Source: Pseudogymnoascus destructans
Lineage: Eukaryota > Ascomycota > Leotiomycetes > Thelebolales > Thelebolaceae
Length of the DNA stretch: 64,000 bases
Direction of reading: 5' to 3'
Assembly: GCF_001641265.1 (NCBI RefSeq)
Contig: NW_020167522.1
Coordinates: 434,001 to 498,000 of the forward strand
The notes under the pieces: model-generated
What the model saw: only the letters and a program-made list of their open reading frames with translations
Told to the model about the DNA's origin: nothing
Database searches by the model: none
Made by a program: the position numbers and the translations under genes
Part shown: in pieces, positions 51,781-61,640 of the stretch
Numbering within the stretch: the stretch's first letter is position 1
Layout: each line of letters starts with the position of its first letter

Positions 51781-52156
51781 AAGGTATCTTATTATCCGTC
51801 CCCAAGACGCTTCCATTGGAAGTGGGTGCTATGGTATGCTTATGCTATATCCCTACCCTTCATCCCATTTCCGGGCGCTATACAAGCATGTGTGATGTGT
51901 GTATTAACTAATTACTCTCAGGTCGCCAGGGGCCCCATGCACTATGATCAACCCCCCCTTATTCGCTGCACTTTTTGTTTTCGTTCCCTTAGTCCATTCA
52001 CTGAATGAAAAACAAACCCCGAATTCCGTTCCTTCCCAATTAGAAAAGCCCATAATTTTTTTTTCGCTTCCAGAAAAACACCTCGCAAATCCGCAGTTCC
52101 AAAAAATAAAGGTAGAAAGGGCCGAAGCCAGATTTGTGGGAAATGGTCTGATCCGA
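51781..52156. other. Intergenic, nothing recognised
   Basis: A 380-bp spacer lies between the hAT duplication and the stop of the next minus-strand gene. It has a T-run at about 52052 and no gene. Confidence 0.5.
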
Positions 52157-53299
52157 TCAGCACCACCTCACGACACCTCCAAGGACTCTCGGTCCGAGAC
52201 CACGGCACCTGCGCCTCTTGCGCTCCTCGCATGCCTTATCATCTCCAATTCCACCACCGCAATGCGCGCAGAAATCGCTCCATGCGCACATCGGTGCCTC
52301 CCATTCGGCCTCGCCGGAAACAACACCCCTGACGGTCTTCTCTTCCTCTCTCGCGGCCTTGCCGCCAAGGTGGAAGTTCCACTCGCGCGCAGCCGAGAGT
52401 TGCGCCTCCAGCTCGTCGGACTTGACGTATGGGGCCTCAAGCGAGAGTGATACGGACTTCAAATTCGAAAGCTGCGCAATCGCAGCCTCAAGCGCCTCCT
52501 GCACATCCGCGCACCCATCCTGTGTGAGGGCCTCCATAGGATCCGCCATCTCGACACCGCCCATTGGTGTTGGGGGGGCAGCGAACTCCATCTCCTGCTC
52601 CGCCGGGTCTTGTAAACGCTCCTCCTCCTCCTCAACCTGCACCGCCGGCACAGGCCGACTCGCAAGGCTGAGCGCCTCATTCGAGGCCCAGCCGCGCCAA
52701 TCGCACCAGCGGACCACGAGCGAGAAGTCCGTCACGCCGCGCATAGTGGGGTGTGTGCACATTCCCTCCAACTCGCCCTTGAGCAACCACGCCACATCAG
52801 CGAAGACGCGGACACGACGGACGGTAGCTTGTTGCGCCGGGCTCATGCGAGCGAAGTACTCCGGCGACGCCAACAGATCCGGCGGTCCGCTCGAGGGCGG
52901 CGCGTAGAAAGTATGTGTCGCGAGCGGGACAGGCATGTGCGCCGTCTCGAGGTGTGTGAGGCGGCTGACCAGCAGAAGCGCGGTGGGGTGGTGGACCTTG
53001 GCGCGCTGGCCGGGGCGGGAGTATGAGGTGTTGATGTGGTAGGGTGCGCGGATGGGGTTCCATGGGTTTGGCTTGCGCGGGCGCGGGGCGCTTGTTGAGG
53101 GGTAGAGCGCCGAGGGCTTTGGGGGTGGTGGAGGTGCCTTGGGGGTGTAGGGTGTGAGTGCGTAGGCGAAGATTTGGTCGCGGATCTCCTGGGGGAGGGC
53201 GTAGAGGGGGGATTGGGGCTGGGTGTTGATGGGGCGTGTGAGGAGGGATTCGGCGAGGGGAGGCGTGGAGGTGCTCGCTGTTGCTGTTGTTGACGCCAT
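52157..53299 (-). CDS. 2EXR/F-box-like fungal protein
   Basis: A single exon of 380 aa starts at 53299 (MASTTATASTSTPPLAESLL). The motif LYALPQEIRDQIFAYAL (about residues 32-48) is the typical start of fungal 2EXR/F-box-like domains, followed by LLLVSRLTHLETAHM and a region with FADVAWLLKGELEG. Similar proteins are abundant in Dothideomycetes and related classes; their role is unknown, perhaps as substrate adaptors. The middle is Pro-rich and the C-terminus has a Cys/His cluster (FCAHCGGGIGDDKACEERKR). High GC agrees with a host gene. Confidence 0.75.
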   Translation of the reverse strand: MASTTATASTSTPPLAESLLTRPINTQPQSPLYALPQEIRDQIFAYALTPYTPKAPPPPPKPSALYPSTSAPRPRKPNPWNPIRAPYHINTSYSRPGQRAKVHHPTALLLVSRLTHLETAHMPVPLATHTFYAPPSSGPPDLLASPEYFARMSPAQQATVRRVRVFADVAWLLKGELEGMCTHPTMRGVTDFSLVVRWCDWRGWASNEALSLASRPVPAVQVEEEEERLQDPAEQEMEFAAPPTPMGGVEMADPMEALTQDGCADVQEALEAAIAQLSNLKSVSLSLEAPYVKSDELEAQLSAAREWNFHLGGKAAREEEKTVRGVVSGEAEWEAPMCAWSDFCAHCGGGIGDDKACEERKRRRCRGLGPRVLGGVVRWC

Positions 53300-54249
53300 G
53301 ATGGCGGTTGTATGGGTCGATGGAGATATATCTGAAGTGAATCGGCGATCAACACAATCCGATGGACTGAAGAAGATCGTTTGTAATATAAATGGCAGAG
53401 AGAATGTAATGATGCAGGCAGGAAAGAGTCGAGGGGGCTAGTGAGACTATATACCAAGACAGTATTGCAGCAGGTACGGCGCCTGTTGACTCCCCGTGAC
53501 TGCCGCCAAGACCCACAACGCCATCCACCCCATCACCACGTCCGCAGAGATTTCGTCATGCTCACTCACAAAACGCTGGTCCTCCTCTCACTGTCGCCCC
53601 TCGACACCGCCGTCCTGGTCACCATTAGGTAAAATGGGGGTAATAAGCGAGGTCAGCGGGTTGCTTTTTAAAAATAGGCCGGACGCTGGGGAGAGGCATT
53701 TTTTACTGGGAATGCGGAGGGGAGCCCGAGTGTCCCGTGCGTAAGCGGGCGGTCGGGTCTGGGCCTTACGAGTCTGCGTCTACCTCCTTTGTTGAGTAGT
53801 CACCTGAGTCACACTCACGAACGGCCCATCATTTCCCCGCCGCCCCTCGACGAACCTCGACGAACGCCATCCCATCCCATCCCATCCCATCCCATTTTAC
53901 ACCACGTGGTCAAGGTCCCAAAGGCAACTTTATATATCACGTGCCTCGCTGTAAACCCCGATACGTACGAGGTTCTCTCGTAACGCATCTCATTCCTCCA
54001 ATAGACTGCAGCCTCAATCCATATTGTATATATCCTCATCGTTATATTCGCTAGCAATTGTACGTAGGCCTTTCATTTCGTCTTCTGCAGTCTCAGGGAC
54101 ACTAAACTCAGGGCAAGGACGTTGTGAATATTGAGGCAATTGACGCCAGTTTGAATATGTCGTCTAATTGTATATCGTCTAAAGTCGCAAGAAGAATAAA
54201 AGCAGAGGCGGCTCATGGGTCCTTAAAGACGGATACGCAAAGAACCATC
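53300..54249. other. Intergenic with CCCAT microsatellite
   Basis: No supported gene. A CCCAT tandem (about 53868-53895) and a TATATATCACGTGC site (about 53930) are the only notable features. The frames here are short and unlike known proteins. Confidence 0.5.
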
Positions 54250-54368
54250 ACATACGACCATAGACTCGAGAGAACTGGGCATCCCGTCCGCTCTGCCATA
54301 CATAAACTTGAGATCGGTGGATTAGTAGTTGGGTGGGTGACCACCAGCGAATACCCACTGTTGTATGT
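54250..54368 (+). rRNA. 5S ribosomal RNA gene
   Basis: The sequence starts ACATACGACCATAGACTCGA and ends CACTGTTGTATGT, followed by a T-run terminator. Conserved blocks of ascomycete 5S are present: GGGCATCCCGTCCGCTC, TTAGTAGTTGGGTGGGTGAC and CACCAGCGAATACCC. The ends pair (ACAUACGAC with GUUGUAUGU). The variable helix II differs from the usual form but its two strands (CTCGAG and CTTGAG) still pair, so the gene may be functional. A lone 5S gene outside the rDNA array is normal for Pezizomycotina. Confidence 0.9.
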
Positions 54369-55343
54369 TTTTTGGTCTTTTTATTTATTTATTTTGTCTC
54401 ACTCAGTGGGTTGATCTTGACAAGTCCAGGGTCAACAGCGCGGTAGAAGCGGCCGAACTTCGTGACCAATCCCACGTTACCCTGCGAGACAGGCTTATAA
54501 GGGCTGGGGCAGATGATGCAGCAAGGCACGGCACCACACGTTCCAATGCAGTTTTCGAGGGTGTTGACTATTTCAGTTAGCCTCCATTCGTCCGTCTCCC
54601 TCCTCTTCCCTCTACTTCAACCCCTTCCCCTCCATCTCCATCTCTCTCTCTCTCTCTCTCTCGCTCTCATGCGTCCCCTGCTCGCTCTCTCCCACCAGGT
54701 TCTGCGCATAACTCGGCTGCAGATCCTCTCTCCTCGGCGGCTGGAGATGGCCGTTGCCGCGTATGCGGATAGAACCCCTAATCCCGTAGTGTACGAGAGT
54801 ACGAGGGAGGCTGGAGTGGGTACTTCACTACACTACCGCAGGAATAGTACGCCCCAAAGTATCCATCGACTCGTAGGGATGCATCATGATCCTCCCCATC
54901 GTCTCCACTGCGCGATGCTGTGGTTGTAGATGGCGGAAAGTACTGTAGCCGTGCCGACGTGAGAGAGAAAGCCTGGGAGTCCGCCGGGTGTTGTCAGCGA
55001 GGGAGATGAGAGGTGAGTGAATTGAGAGTGAATACACGCCGGGAACAGGACGGATAGAGCGGGAAGGGGAGGGCATGTGGTATACGATGGGTATACACAT
55101 GAGGGTGAGATTGATAGTGTGGTTGGAGGCTACTCTAGATTTAAGGTGGTAATAGCTGCGAGAGTTGTGCGGCCGTGAGAGAGGGAAGAGGGATTTACGG
55201 TCCAGAATAATACCCTCACACAGTAAATCGCTCTTTCCTCATGAATTGAAGCCTTCCGTGGAGATATACCTCGCTTCTCACCACCCAGTCCTACATACCA
55301 CGAACCATATCCTACCCGGCGGTAACTTACTCCAATTTGGTGG
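54369..55343. other. Intergenic with TC microsatellite
   Basis: A TCTC run lies at about 54640-54667. The short frames (54513-55363) show no family features. The region ends at the target duplication of the hAT-H3 element. Confidence 0.5.
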
Positions 55344-55351
55344 GGTGCAGG

Positions 55352-55440
55352 TAGGCTGCGCACTGGGTACTCATGAGTCGAGTAGTAGAATTTCTACTCA
55401 CCCAGCTGAGTTACTCACTCATATCCCGAGTATTGTTGAA
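55352..55440. repeat. Left terminal and subterminal repeat of the hAT-H3 element
   Basis: It carries TAGGCTGCGCACT, then GAGTCGAGTAG, CTACTCACCCAGCTGAGT and CCGAGTATT. The mirrored right end (61089-61235) has the same words. Confidence 0.85.
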
Positions 55441-55645
55441 TGAGGATTACTCGTATAGGTCTTGGCAACCCAGTTATATCACGTGTTTGATTAGTCATTG
55501 AAAAGGGGGTGTGATCGTGACTTCACATTGATATCGATATCGTAAAACGCCATAACTCAATAACTCCATTCCCATGTCGTTGATATCCTATTCCACACTA
55601 TAACCTTTGCCTTTAGGTACCAGGTTACCAGAAGGTTGCCAGAAC

Positions 55646-56278
55646 TTATCTAACCTTCATTCCTGGGTGAGAGACATTTCCATCGATTAAGCCTACAGCT
55701 CCATGATTAAACATCATATCCCGCAAACGCCGAACCAATACCATATCCTTTGCCTGAATTGTCACTCTCTTCGCATGAATAGCAAGGAGATTTGTCACTA
55801 TAACTGTTAGTATGTCCCTGTCACTATGTTCAAGTATCATACTCTCAAATTCTCGAATGAGGAAGCATTCGGCAGCTTCCTGGAGAGCTAGGATAGCAGA
55901 TTGCTGGAAGCGAAGATTGGACTTGAAGTCTTGTGCGATTTCCCTAACAAGACGCTGGAATGAGAGCTTTGGAATAATCAGGCGAGTATCAAGTTGCTGT
56001 CTTCTGATATCGCGGAGAGCCTTGGTGCCTATATGTTTATTAGAGAGTTCTGGTAATCCTCTGGTAATCCTCTTACCAGACTTTGCACGGCGCATGGCCT
56101 TCTGAGCATGATTGTTGCAAGCTTGAGATGAGCGAACTGGAGCTTTTCTTGCTGTGCGCACAGCCTTTTCCTTTCCCTTTCCCTTTCCACCAAGCCTAGA
56201 GCCAGCCTGTAATCCAAGTGGCATCCTTGGTGCTGTGCCGCCAGTTGATCTCCTAGCAGTTTGCTTAATACGAGCCAT
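55646..56278 (-). CDS. Divergent histone H3 encoded inside a hAT element
   Basis: The start is Met 56278 ([18 protein letters not shown]). Two introns (56029-56076, 48 nt; 55798-55842, 45 nt) are supported because removing them gives [12 protein letters not shown] and [16 protein letters not shown], matching canonical H3 spacing. The product is 179 aa against about 135 for H3. The histone fold is well kept: [54 protein letters not shown]. Loop 1 has H3 length, which argues against a CENP-A. In the tail, T3 is I, K4 is kept, K9 is R, S10 is kept, K14 is T and K18 is M; a later TARKAPVRS resembles the K27 region with S28 to A. The tail has an extra segment ([12 protein letters not shown] and on) and the C-terminus a 24-residue extension. 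A possible 5' UTR intron ends 3 bases before the ATG. Confidence 0.93.
   Translation of the reverse strand: MARIKQTARRSTGGTAPRMPLGLQAGSRLGGKGKGKEKAVRTARKAPVRSSQACNNHAQKAMRRAKSGKRITRGLPELSNKHIGTKALRDIRRQQLDTRLIIPKLSFQRLVREIAQDFKSNLRFQQSAILALQEAAECFLIREFESMILEHSDRDILTVIVTNLLAIHAKRVTIQAKDMVLVRRLRDMMFNHGAVGLIDGNVSHPGMKVR
56029..56076 (-). other. Intron 1 of the H3-like gene, holding the element's repeat motif
   Basis: On the minus strand it is GTAAGAGGATTACCAG ... CTAATAAACATATAG. It contains two copies of GATTACCAGA, the reverse complement of TCTGGTAATC, as do several other introns of the element. Confidence 0.85.
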
Positions 56279-56672
56279 TTGCTAACATTAAGATGAGTTA
56301 GTGAAGTATACACAAGACAAAGAAGTAGATCAAAAGATATATGTACTTACAGTGAGTTTGTAGCAAGGATGTTGTAGAAAGAGTAAAGAAAGAGGTAGAG
56401 GTTGAAAGGTATGTGTTTTATTTGAAGGTACGCGTTGTAGTGTTGTTTAGAACAGTAATTATTTGCAGGTGAATATTCCTTGACGAATATAATTGTTTGC
56501 AACTTTAAAAAAACAACAACCTTACAACCAACCACCTTCCTTGGTTACGTTCCGATCTACACATTCTTCTTCTCTTTTGCGCTTTACCTCTTCACTAGGA
56601 CCTCAAGTAAGTTTATTATCTTGATTCTACAGTCAGAACTTCTGATGATCTTCTGCTAATCACGTGTTTAGC
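56279..56672. promoter_or_regulatory. Shared divergent promoter of the H3-like and acidic-protein genes
   Basis: 394 bp separate the two ATGs. Both genes seem to have a 5' UTR intron ending next to the ATG: on the plus strand 56607-56671 (GTAAGTTT ... CACGTGTTTAG, then C and the ATG at 56673); on the minus strand one ending GTTAG-CAA-ATG. The plus-strand intron contains CTTCTGATGATCTTCTGCTA, a form of the element's repeat motif. Confidence 0.6.
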
Positions 56673-57823
56673 ATGGCGAAACGCAAGGCACCTGAAGAAC
56701 TCTCCACTAATTTGAATACTATCAAAGCTCGCAACCGCGTCTCCAACCTTACTGAAGATGAGAAGGCTGTTCATTTAGCACTCAAGGCTGACCATGGCGA
56801 TCTGAGCTACTACTTAAAGAAGTTATACAAGTCTGCAAAGTATATCGCTGCCTCTGCTGAAGACAAGACACGTCTACAGAATGAATTGAAGGTTGAGCGT
56901 ATTCGTGTTCGGTAAGTTCCTTCTGGTAATCTCTGGTAGCCTTAATCTAACTATAAACAGGACTGAAAAGGGCACCCATGCATCTTGCATTGCGAATCAG
57001 AAAGTCAAGAATACTAGCGCCCCTTCTTCTTCTCCACAAGCCCCACCATCTACTCCGCCACAACTTCTGTCTGAGCTTGCTGCATTTGAGGGTATCACCA
57101 GTATCCCAATCGATGACGATCATAACAGCGAATGGGAGGATACTGAGGTTGAAGACGATTTAGAGTTGGAGCTTATGTTACGGCGCGACGATATTTTAAA
57201 TGACGAGGCTGTTCTACCAGATGAGCTTTCTGATGAAGAGATCGCTAGCATCCAGGCTCTCTTAACTCAAGCACGCATTGATGTTGGTACCTCATAGTCT
57301 GGTAATCTTCTGGTAATCTTCTGGTAATACTAACGGTTGATAGGCCCATGAAGAGTCCAATTTCCGCAAGTGGCAACATTTCTGGGATAGCTGTATCCGC
57401 TCATATACGAGAAAGGCTGGAAAGCTGAGAAAGAAGCCTGAGCATCTCTTTGAATATATGCCATGGATTGATGTAGAAGAAGGGTACGTCTCTGATCATT
57501 CTAGCAATCTTCTAGAGATACTAATTGTTTATTATAGCACTTTTCACAACGTTATCCCACCACATAAATATTTCTGTTTGTACGAGCAGGCAGTTTGGAC
57601 AAACTTTACAGCTTGGAAGTTTGGAAAGTGGGCCCAATTACCAGGACCTGCGCAGTGGTACCCAAAGTCTTACAATCTTGTCGACAACGGATGGTTACAA
57701 GTCTCCACTCATAGTTCTAGCTTCAAAGAGGCGTTCTTACTTGTCTACTCTAAGAAATTTGATAAGGAAAAGTGGGCTAAGGTATCAGCTGCACAGGATA
57801 TGTTGTTTCTGGAGTTAGAGTAG
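56673..57823 (+). CDS. Unknown protein with acidic segment, carried by the hAT-H3 element
   Basis: A five-segment model (56673-56911, 56961-57282, 57344-57483, 57538-57823, plus a 5' UTR intron) gives 328 aa from MAKRKAPEELSTNLNTIKAR. One donor is ambiguous (57283 or 57287 with a matching later acceptor; both keep frame). The N-terminus is basic and helical (YLKKLYKSAKYIAASAEDKT). The middle is Ser/Pro-rich and then strongly acidic (EWEDTEVEDDLELEL, LPDELSDEEIASIQALL). The C-terminal part is Trp-rich and ordered (WQHFWDSCIRSYTRKAGKLR, WTNFTAWKFGKWAQLPGPAQ). I do not recognise it. Being divergent from the histone gene and having an acidic segment, it could be a partner or chaperone of the H3-like protein; this is inference only. 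Confidence 0.75.
57283..57343 (+). other. Intron with triple TCTGGTAATCT motif
   Basis: The intron of the acidic-protein gene carries three head-to-tail copies of TCTGGTAATCT (57298-57329) before the branch site ACTAAC and the acceptor GATAG. Confidence 0.75.
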
Positions 57824-57942
57824 AGGAGAGAAATGGAGTATTTGATTTTGCGACGCGAATAGGGGCTATAGAGATTTAAGTATTTCATCGTAGCCAGACT
57901 TCTGGTAATCTTCTGATAATCAAACAATTTGCTACTTGCCAA

Positions 57943-60898
57943 ATGTCATCGCAATATTCAGAGTTGTTTGACTCTGACAATCCTATTTCTAATATATTCT
58001 CAGACTCTCTTCCCTCTTCTCAACGACTACCTTCATTAAATCAAATCCCTGCGGGCCTCGAATATACTGGCAAATTAAACCAATTCATCAAATGGACTAA
58101 GGATACACACGATGTATTCATTGAGTGGTGGAAGCTATCACGATGGTATGAACAACACTCAGATCATACTACAAAACTCCTTACGAAGATTGCATGGGAT
58201 TCAACCAACCGGAGTTCTCAATACTGGAGAATTTATCACCAAGGAGCAGACCGGCTTTCTGGAGAACCATGTGTCATTTGTACCTATTGTTCGAAGGCCC
58301 TTACGCATCCTGCAATCAAGTCTGCTGGCCCAAAGTCTATGGCAACACATCTTGCATCAGACATTTGCAAAAAGAAGTCACGGATGGGTAAGGATAGTCT
58401 CTATCAAATGCGAATCAATCAGATGCGACCTCAACAGGTAAGGATTACCAGATTATTACCAGAATTATATAGGCTAATATCTATAATAGGATCATATTCT
58501 CACACAAGAGGCATTTTACGAACAAGTTCTATACACAGTTATCTCAACTCATAGCTCGTTCCGCTCAGTCGAGGATCCTGAATGGAAAAGGCTTGCTATC
58601 TTACAGAATCCTCACTATCCACTACCCTCAGCAACAACTATTCGAAACCTCTTAACAACAAAGCTCACACAAATCGAAGAAGAGATGCTACAAGATGTTG
58701 TTCCTGGTTCAAAGATTGCATTATCGCTCGACTGTTGGTCAAGTGTTACTCGACTTTCATTTATGGGTGTTATTGCATCATTTATCGACCGTCATTGTAA
58801 AATGCAAGAGGTCTTGATTGGGTTTGAACCTATATATACAGAGCATACTGGTGCTGAGTTATGTGGAATACTTGAAAAAGTTATCACAAGGCAGCATTTA
58901 GAAGGACGAATTATATCCATTACGACTGATAATGCGTCAAACAACACTTCAATGATGAGAGATGTGGAAATAATGCTTGATAGTATTGCAGACAACGAGC
59001 ATTTCATTGGAGGAAAAGTACAACACATACCCTGCCTAGCTCACGTTATTCAACTTGCCCTTAGTGCTCTCCTTGGTCGAATCCGGATTACGCCAACAAA
59101 TCAAGAGATCTTAATGAACTGGGAAGAAGAGAATCAGATGGAGGGCCTTGCAAAGTTGCAGAAGGACAAGGGTATTGGATTTACACTTGGAAAGGTATAT
59201 ATTCTCTTGTTAGTTCTGGTAAACTTCTGGTAGTCTTTTCTAATATCTCATAGCTCCGGAAGCTCACTATCTTTGTTAATTCAAGTCAAACTCGAAGGAA
59301 CAGGTTTATGACTTTGCAAAAGGCAAACATGAACCGGGGTCAATCATCTCAGAGGCTTCTTCGACTTATTCAAGATGTATCAACTCGATGGGATTCGACA
59401 TGCCATATGCTTCTGCGAGCACAGCAACTCAAGTCAACAATCAATCAATATACTCGAGGCGATCATGGTGCTCACATGTTCAGACTTAGCGAGCTAGAAT
59501 GGAAGCACATCGAATACATCATTGATCTTACAAGGCCATTCAACTTCTTTACAACAAACATTGGATCGTCAGCCGGACCTACTGTCTGCTATACACTTGG
59601 AGTATATCAAAAACTCTTATCAACGCTTGAAGGAACTCGGCACCGGCTACGGCATAAGACATATCCATGGGCAGCAAAGATGACTTTAGCAATCGATGCT
59701 GCAGAGAAGAAGATTAGGAAGTATTATAACAAGCTATACACAAATACTGGATCTATCTTCGCATTTGCTAGTATCTTAAATCCTAGTGTGAAGCTCTCAC
59801 ACTTTAACAAAAAGGTTTGCAAGCTTGACTTTTCAATACGAAATTGGGAGACAGAGTTTGAACAACAGTTTAGGACTCTTTATAAAGAGCAGTACTCTAC
59901 AGTGCGAGTTGCGAGTCAATCAGGATTACGAGATGCAGATATGGATCCATTAGCCTTAGTATTGCAGCAAAGTCAGACATTAAATGGGACTCGGGGCCAG
60001 CGAGAGGAATATGTGAATGAGGCTGATCTCTATCTTGATGCTCGTAAGTTTCTGGTAATCTTCTGATAATCTTATTCTAACTTGTATAGCACATATCTAC
60101 ACAAAGATATTGCTATTTTGGCAACAAAAGGAAGAGCAATTTCCTGGTCTATCAGCAATGGCTCGTGATATACTTTGTATTCCTGCTGCTGAGTCTGGAG
60201 TTGAGCGAGTCTTTAGTGCCGCAAGGGACGTATGTGGCCACCGACGTGGTCAACTTAATCCTGAGACGATTAAGAGTATTATGCTTATATATTACTCTCG
60301 ACAATACAAGAATCGTCAAGGTCATCGTGACAAGCTTGCAGATATGATGGACGTCGTTGATATGACTGAGGAGCAAGTCGAAGAAGAGTATGAGGCACAA
60401 CGACAACGGATGTGCAATTCTATCGAGTTACAATATATCAGCGATGAAGAAGAACCACGATCAAATACACATATCCGAGAGACATATTCAAAGGTACAAT
60501 ATCCTCCGTTTAATCCCCAGCGGCCACAGCAACAGCAAGACTTATCACAAGCTGCACATGAAGAACGACAAATGCGCTACCAACAAGGTGAAGAAAGAGA
60601 TAGGGCTGACCGTCTTAACGAGACCTTATACGACATCCCAGATGACGATATCCCAGATAATGAAGATATAAGAGAAGATGGTAATAATGAGGAGCCTATA
60701 CTTCCAACTATTCATGACGATGAAGATAAGGATATGCCGTCCTCGCCACCAACGCCTATCCAACGCCCTCGGAAGACTGGAAGAGATCTACTTGATATCT
60801 TTCAAGCTACTCGTCAAGACCCTATAAATACTTTAGGTATTAGTAGGTCTGGCCGGCCTCATCAAGCAAGGTGGAAAGATGTTCTTGAGCATATATAA
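57943..60898 (+). CDS. hAT transposase of the H3-carrying element
   Basis: Four exons (57943-58437, 58490-59194, 59254-60043, 60090-60898) give 932 aa in one frame; introns are 52, 59 and 46 nt. The N-terminal BED-type zinc finger has EPCVICTYCSKALTHP and SMATHLASDICKK. The RNase H-like core has IALSLDCWSSVTRLSFMG (first Asp), ISITTDNASNNTSMM (second Asp), IPCLAHVIQLALS, VSTRWDSTCHML and the dimerisation region IPAAESGVERVFSAARDV with the catalytic Glu. The last 200 residues are acidic, Gln-rich and end with RSGRPHQARWKDVLEHI. No stops or shifts remain after splicing, so it is probably functional. It is only distantly related to the hAT transposase at 49344-51557. Confidence 0.94.
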
Positions 60899-61088
60899 TA
60901 TAGTGTTCTGATAATCTTCTGATAATCGTGGTACTTAGATAGAGGAATATACGTGATTCGTTCTCACAGCTTATTAGAGATGGTAGAGTGATGCTGATAA
61001 ATGTAATACTTTAAGTTAACTTACAACTGTAACCATAAAACAGTATTAATCGTATGAGGGACTGTTCACGTAATGCATATATCTTACA

Positions 61089-61235
61089 CGTGACAGCCGA
61101 GTACTCACTGGGTTTTTACAGAGTAACTGAGTATTGGCCTCACTCACCGAGTCGAGTGAAAGGTTCAGCTACTCACCCAGCTGAGTAACCCACTGAGTGA
61201 GTGAGCCGAGTATTGGGCGAGTAGTGCGCAGCCTA
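61089..61235. repeat. Right terminal and subterminal repeat of the hAT-H3 element
   Basis: A dense array of ACTCA/GAGTG words, CTACTCACCCAGCTGAGT and finally AGTGCGCAGCCTA at the end, mirrored at the left end. The target duplication GGTGCAGG follows at 61236-61243. Confidence 0.85.
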
Positions 61236-61299
61236 GGTGCAGGTGGCCGTGGCAAACCTACGTTAGGGTCCAGGGTGAACCATCACCCTGGCTGGGTGA

Positions 61300-61640
61300 G
61301 ACATGACAGCTGCAATACCATCCTGGACTCGTGGACTATCGGCCAAACAGTCTACACCCAGGGCGGCCCCGTCTCTAGACATGCCGCGTCGTCCGCGAAG
61401 AACGTGTCCACTTATCTCAGAATTCCCTATGCCAAACCACCCATTGGTAATCTTCGTTTTGCTCCTCTCCCGAGGGATATTACAACCATACGATGGATCA
61501 AAATTCGTATGCCCTTCCCCCCTCGCACCCCCTCATATGCCCCAAACTAAGAATTCCACAGGGCCACTCATGTCCCCAAGTCAACGTCTTCGGCGGATCT
61601 ACGCCCCCAAATACTAAGGGCAATAATCTTACCGCTGCAG
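61300..61640 (+). pseudogene. Carboxylesterase type B, N-terminal fragment
   Basis: Frame pieces give VYTQGGPVSRHAASS and YLRIPYAKPPIGNLRFAPLP (the usual YLGIPYA-PP-G-LRF start of type B esterases), then after a shift at about 61480 SKFVCPSPLAPP, and CPQVNVFGGSTPPNTKG. The catalytic Ser elbow and the rest are absent. It is a broken start of a secreted or cytosolic esterase/lipase. The hAT-H3 element sits just upstream of it, so the insertion may have separated it from its promoter or come later. Confidence 0.65.

Larger units (their letters stand above)
55352..61235. mobile_element. hAT transposon carrying a histone H3 gene (three genes)
   Basis: The element is 5,884 bp long. The left end is TAGGCTGCGCACTGGGTACT and the right end in reverse complement is TAGGCTGCGCACTACTCGCC. 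GGTGCAGG occurs on both sides (55344-55351, 61236-61243), a perfect 8-bp hAT duplication. Subterminal regions at both ends carry ACTCACCCAGCTGAGT and many ACTCA/TGAGT units (55375-55440, 61090-61225). Gene order is H3-like (minus), unknown acidic protein (plus), transposase (plus). No other transposon boundary lies between these genes, so they form one unit. Confidence 0.93.

Noticed and set aside
55798..55842. A 15-residue insertion in the histone fold of the H3-like protein
   Set aside because: The stretch is better explained as a 45-nt intron with GTATGA donor, ACTAAC branch and TATAG acceptor. Removing it restores normal H3 spacing ([14 protein letters not shown]).
55646..56278. CENP-A (centromeric H3) identity for the H3-like gene
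   Set aside because: Loop 1 has the length and sequence of ordinary H3 ([11 protein letters not shown]), and the tail begins like H3, so a centromeric variant is less likely.
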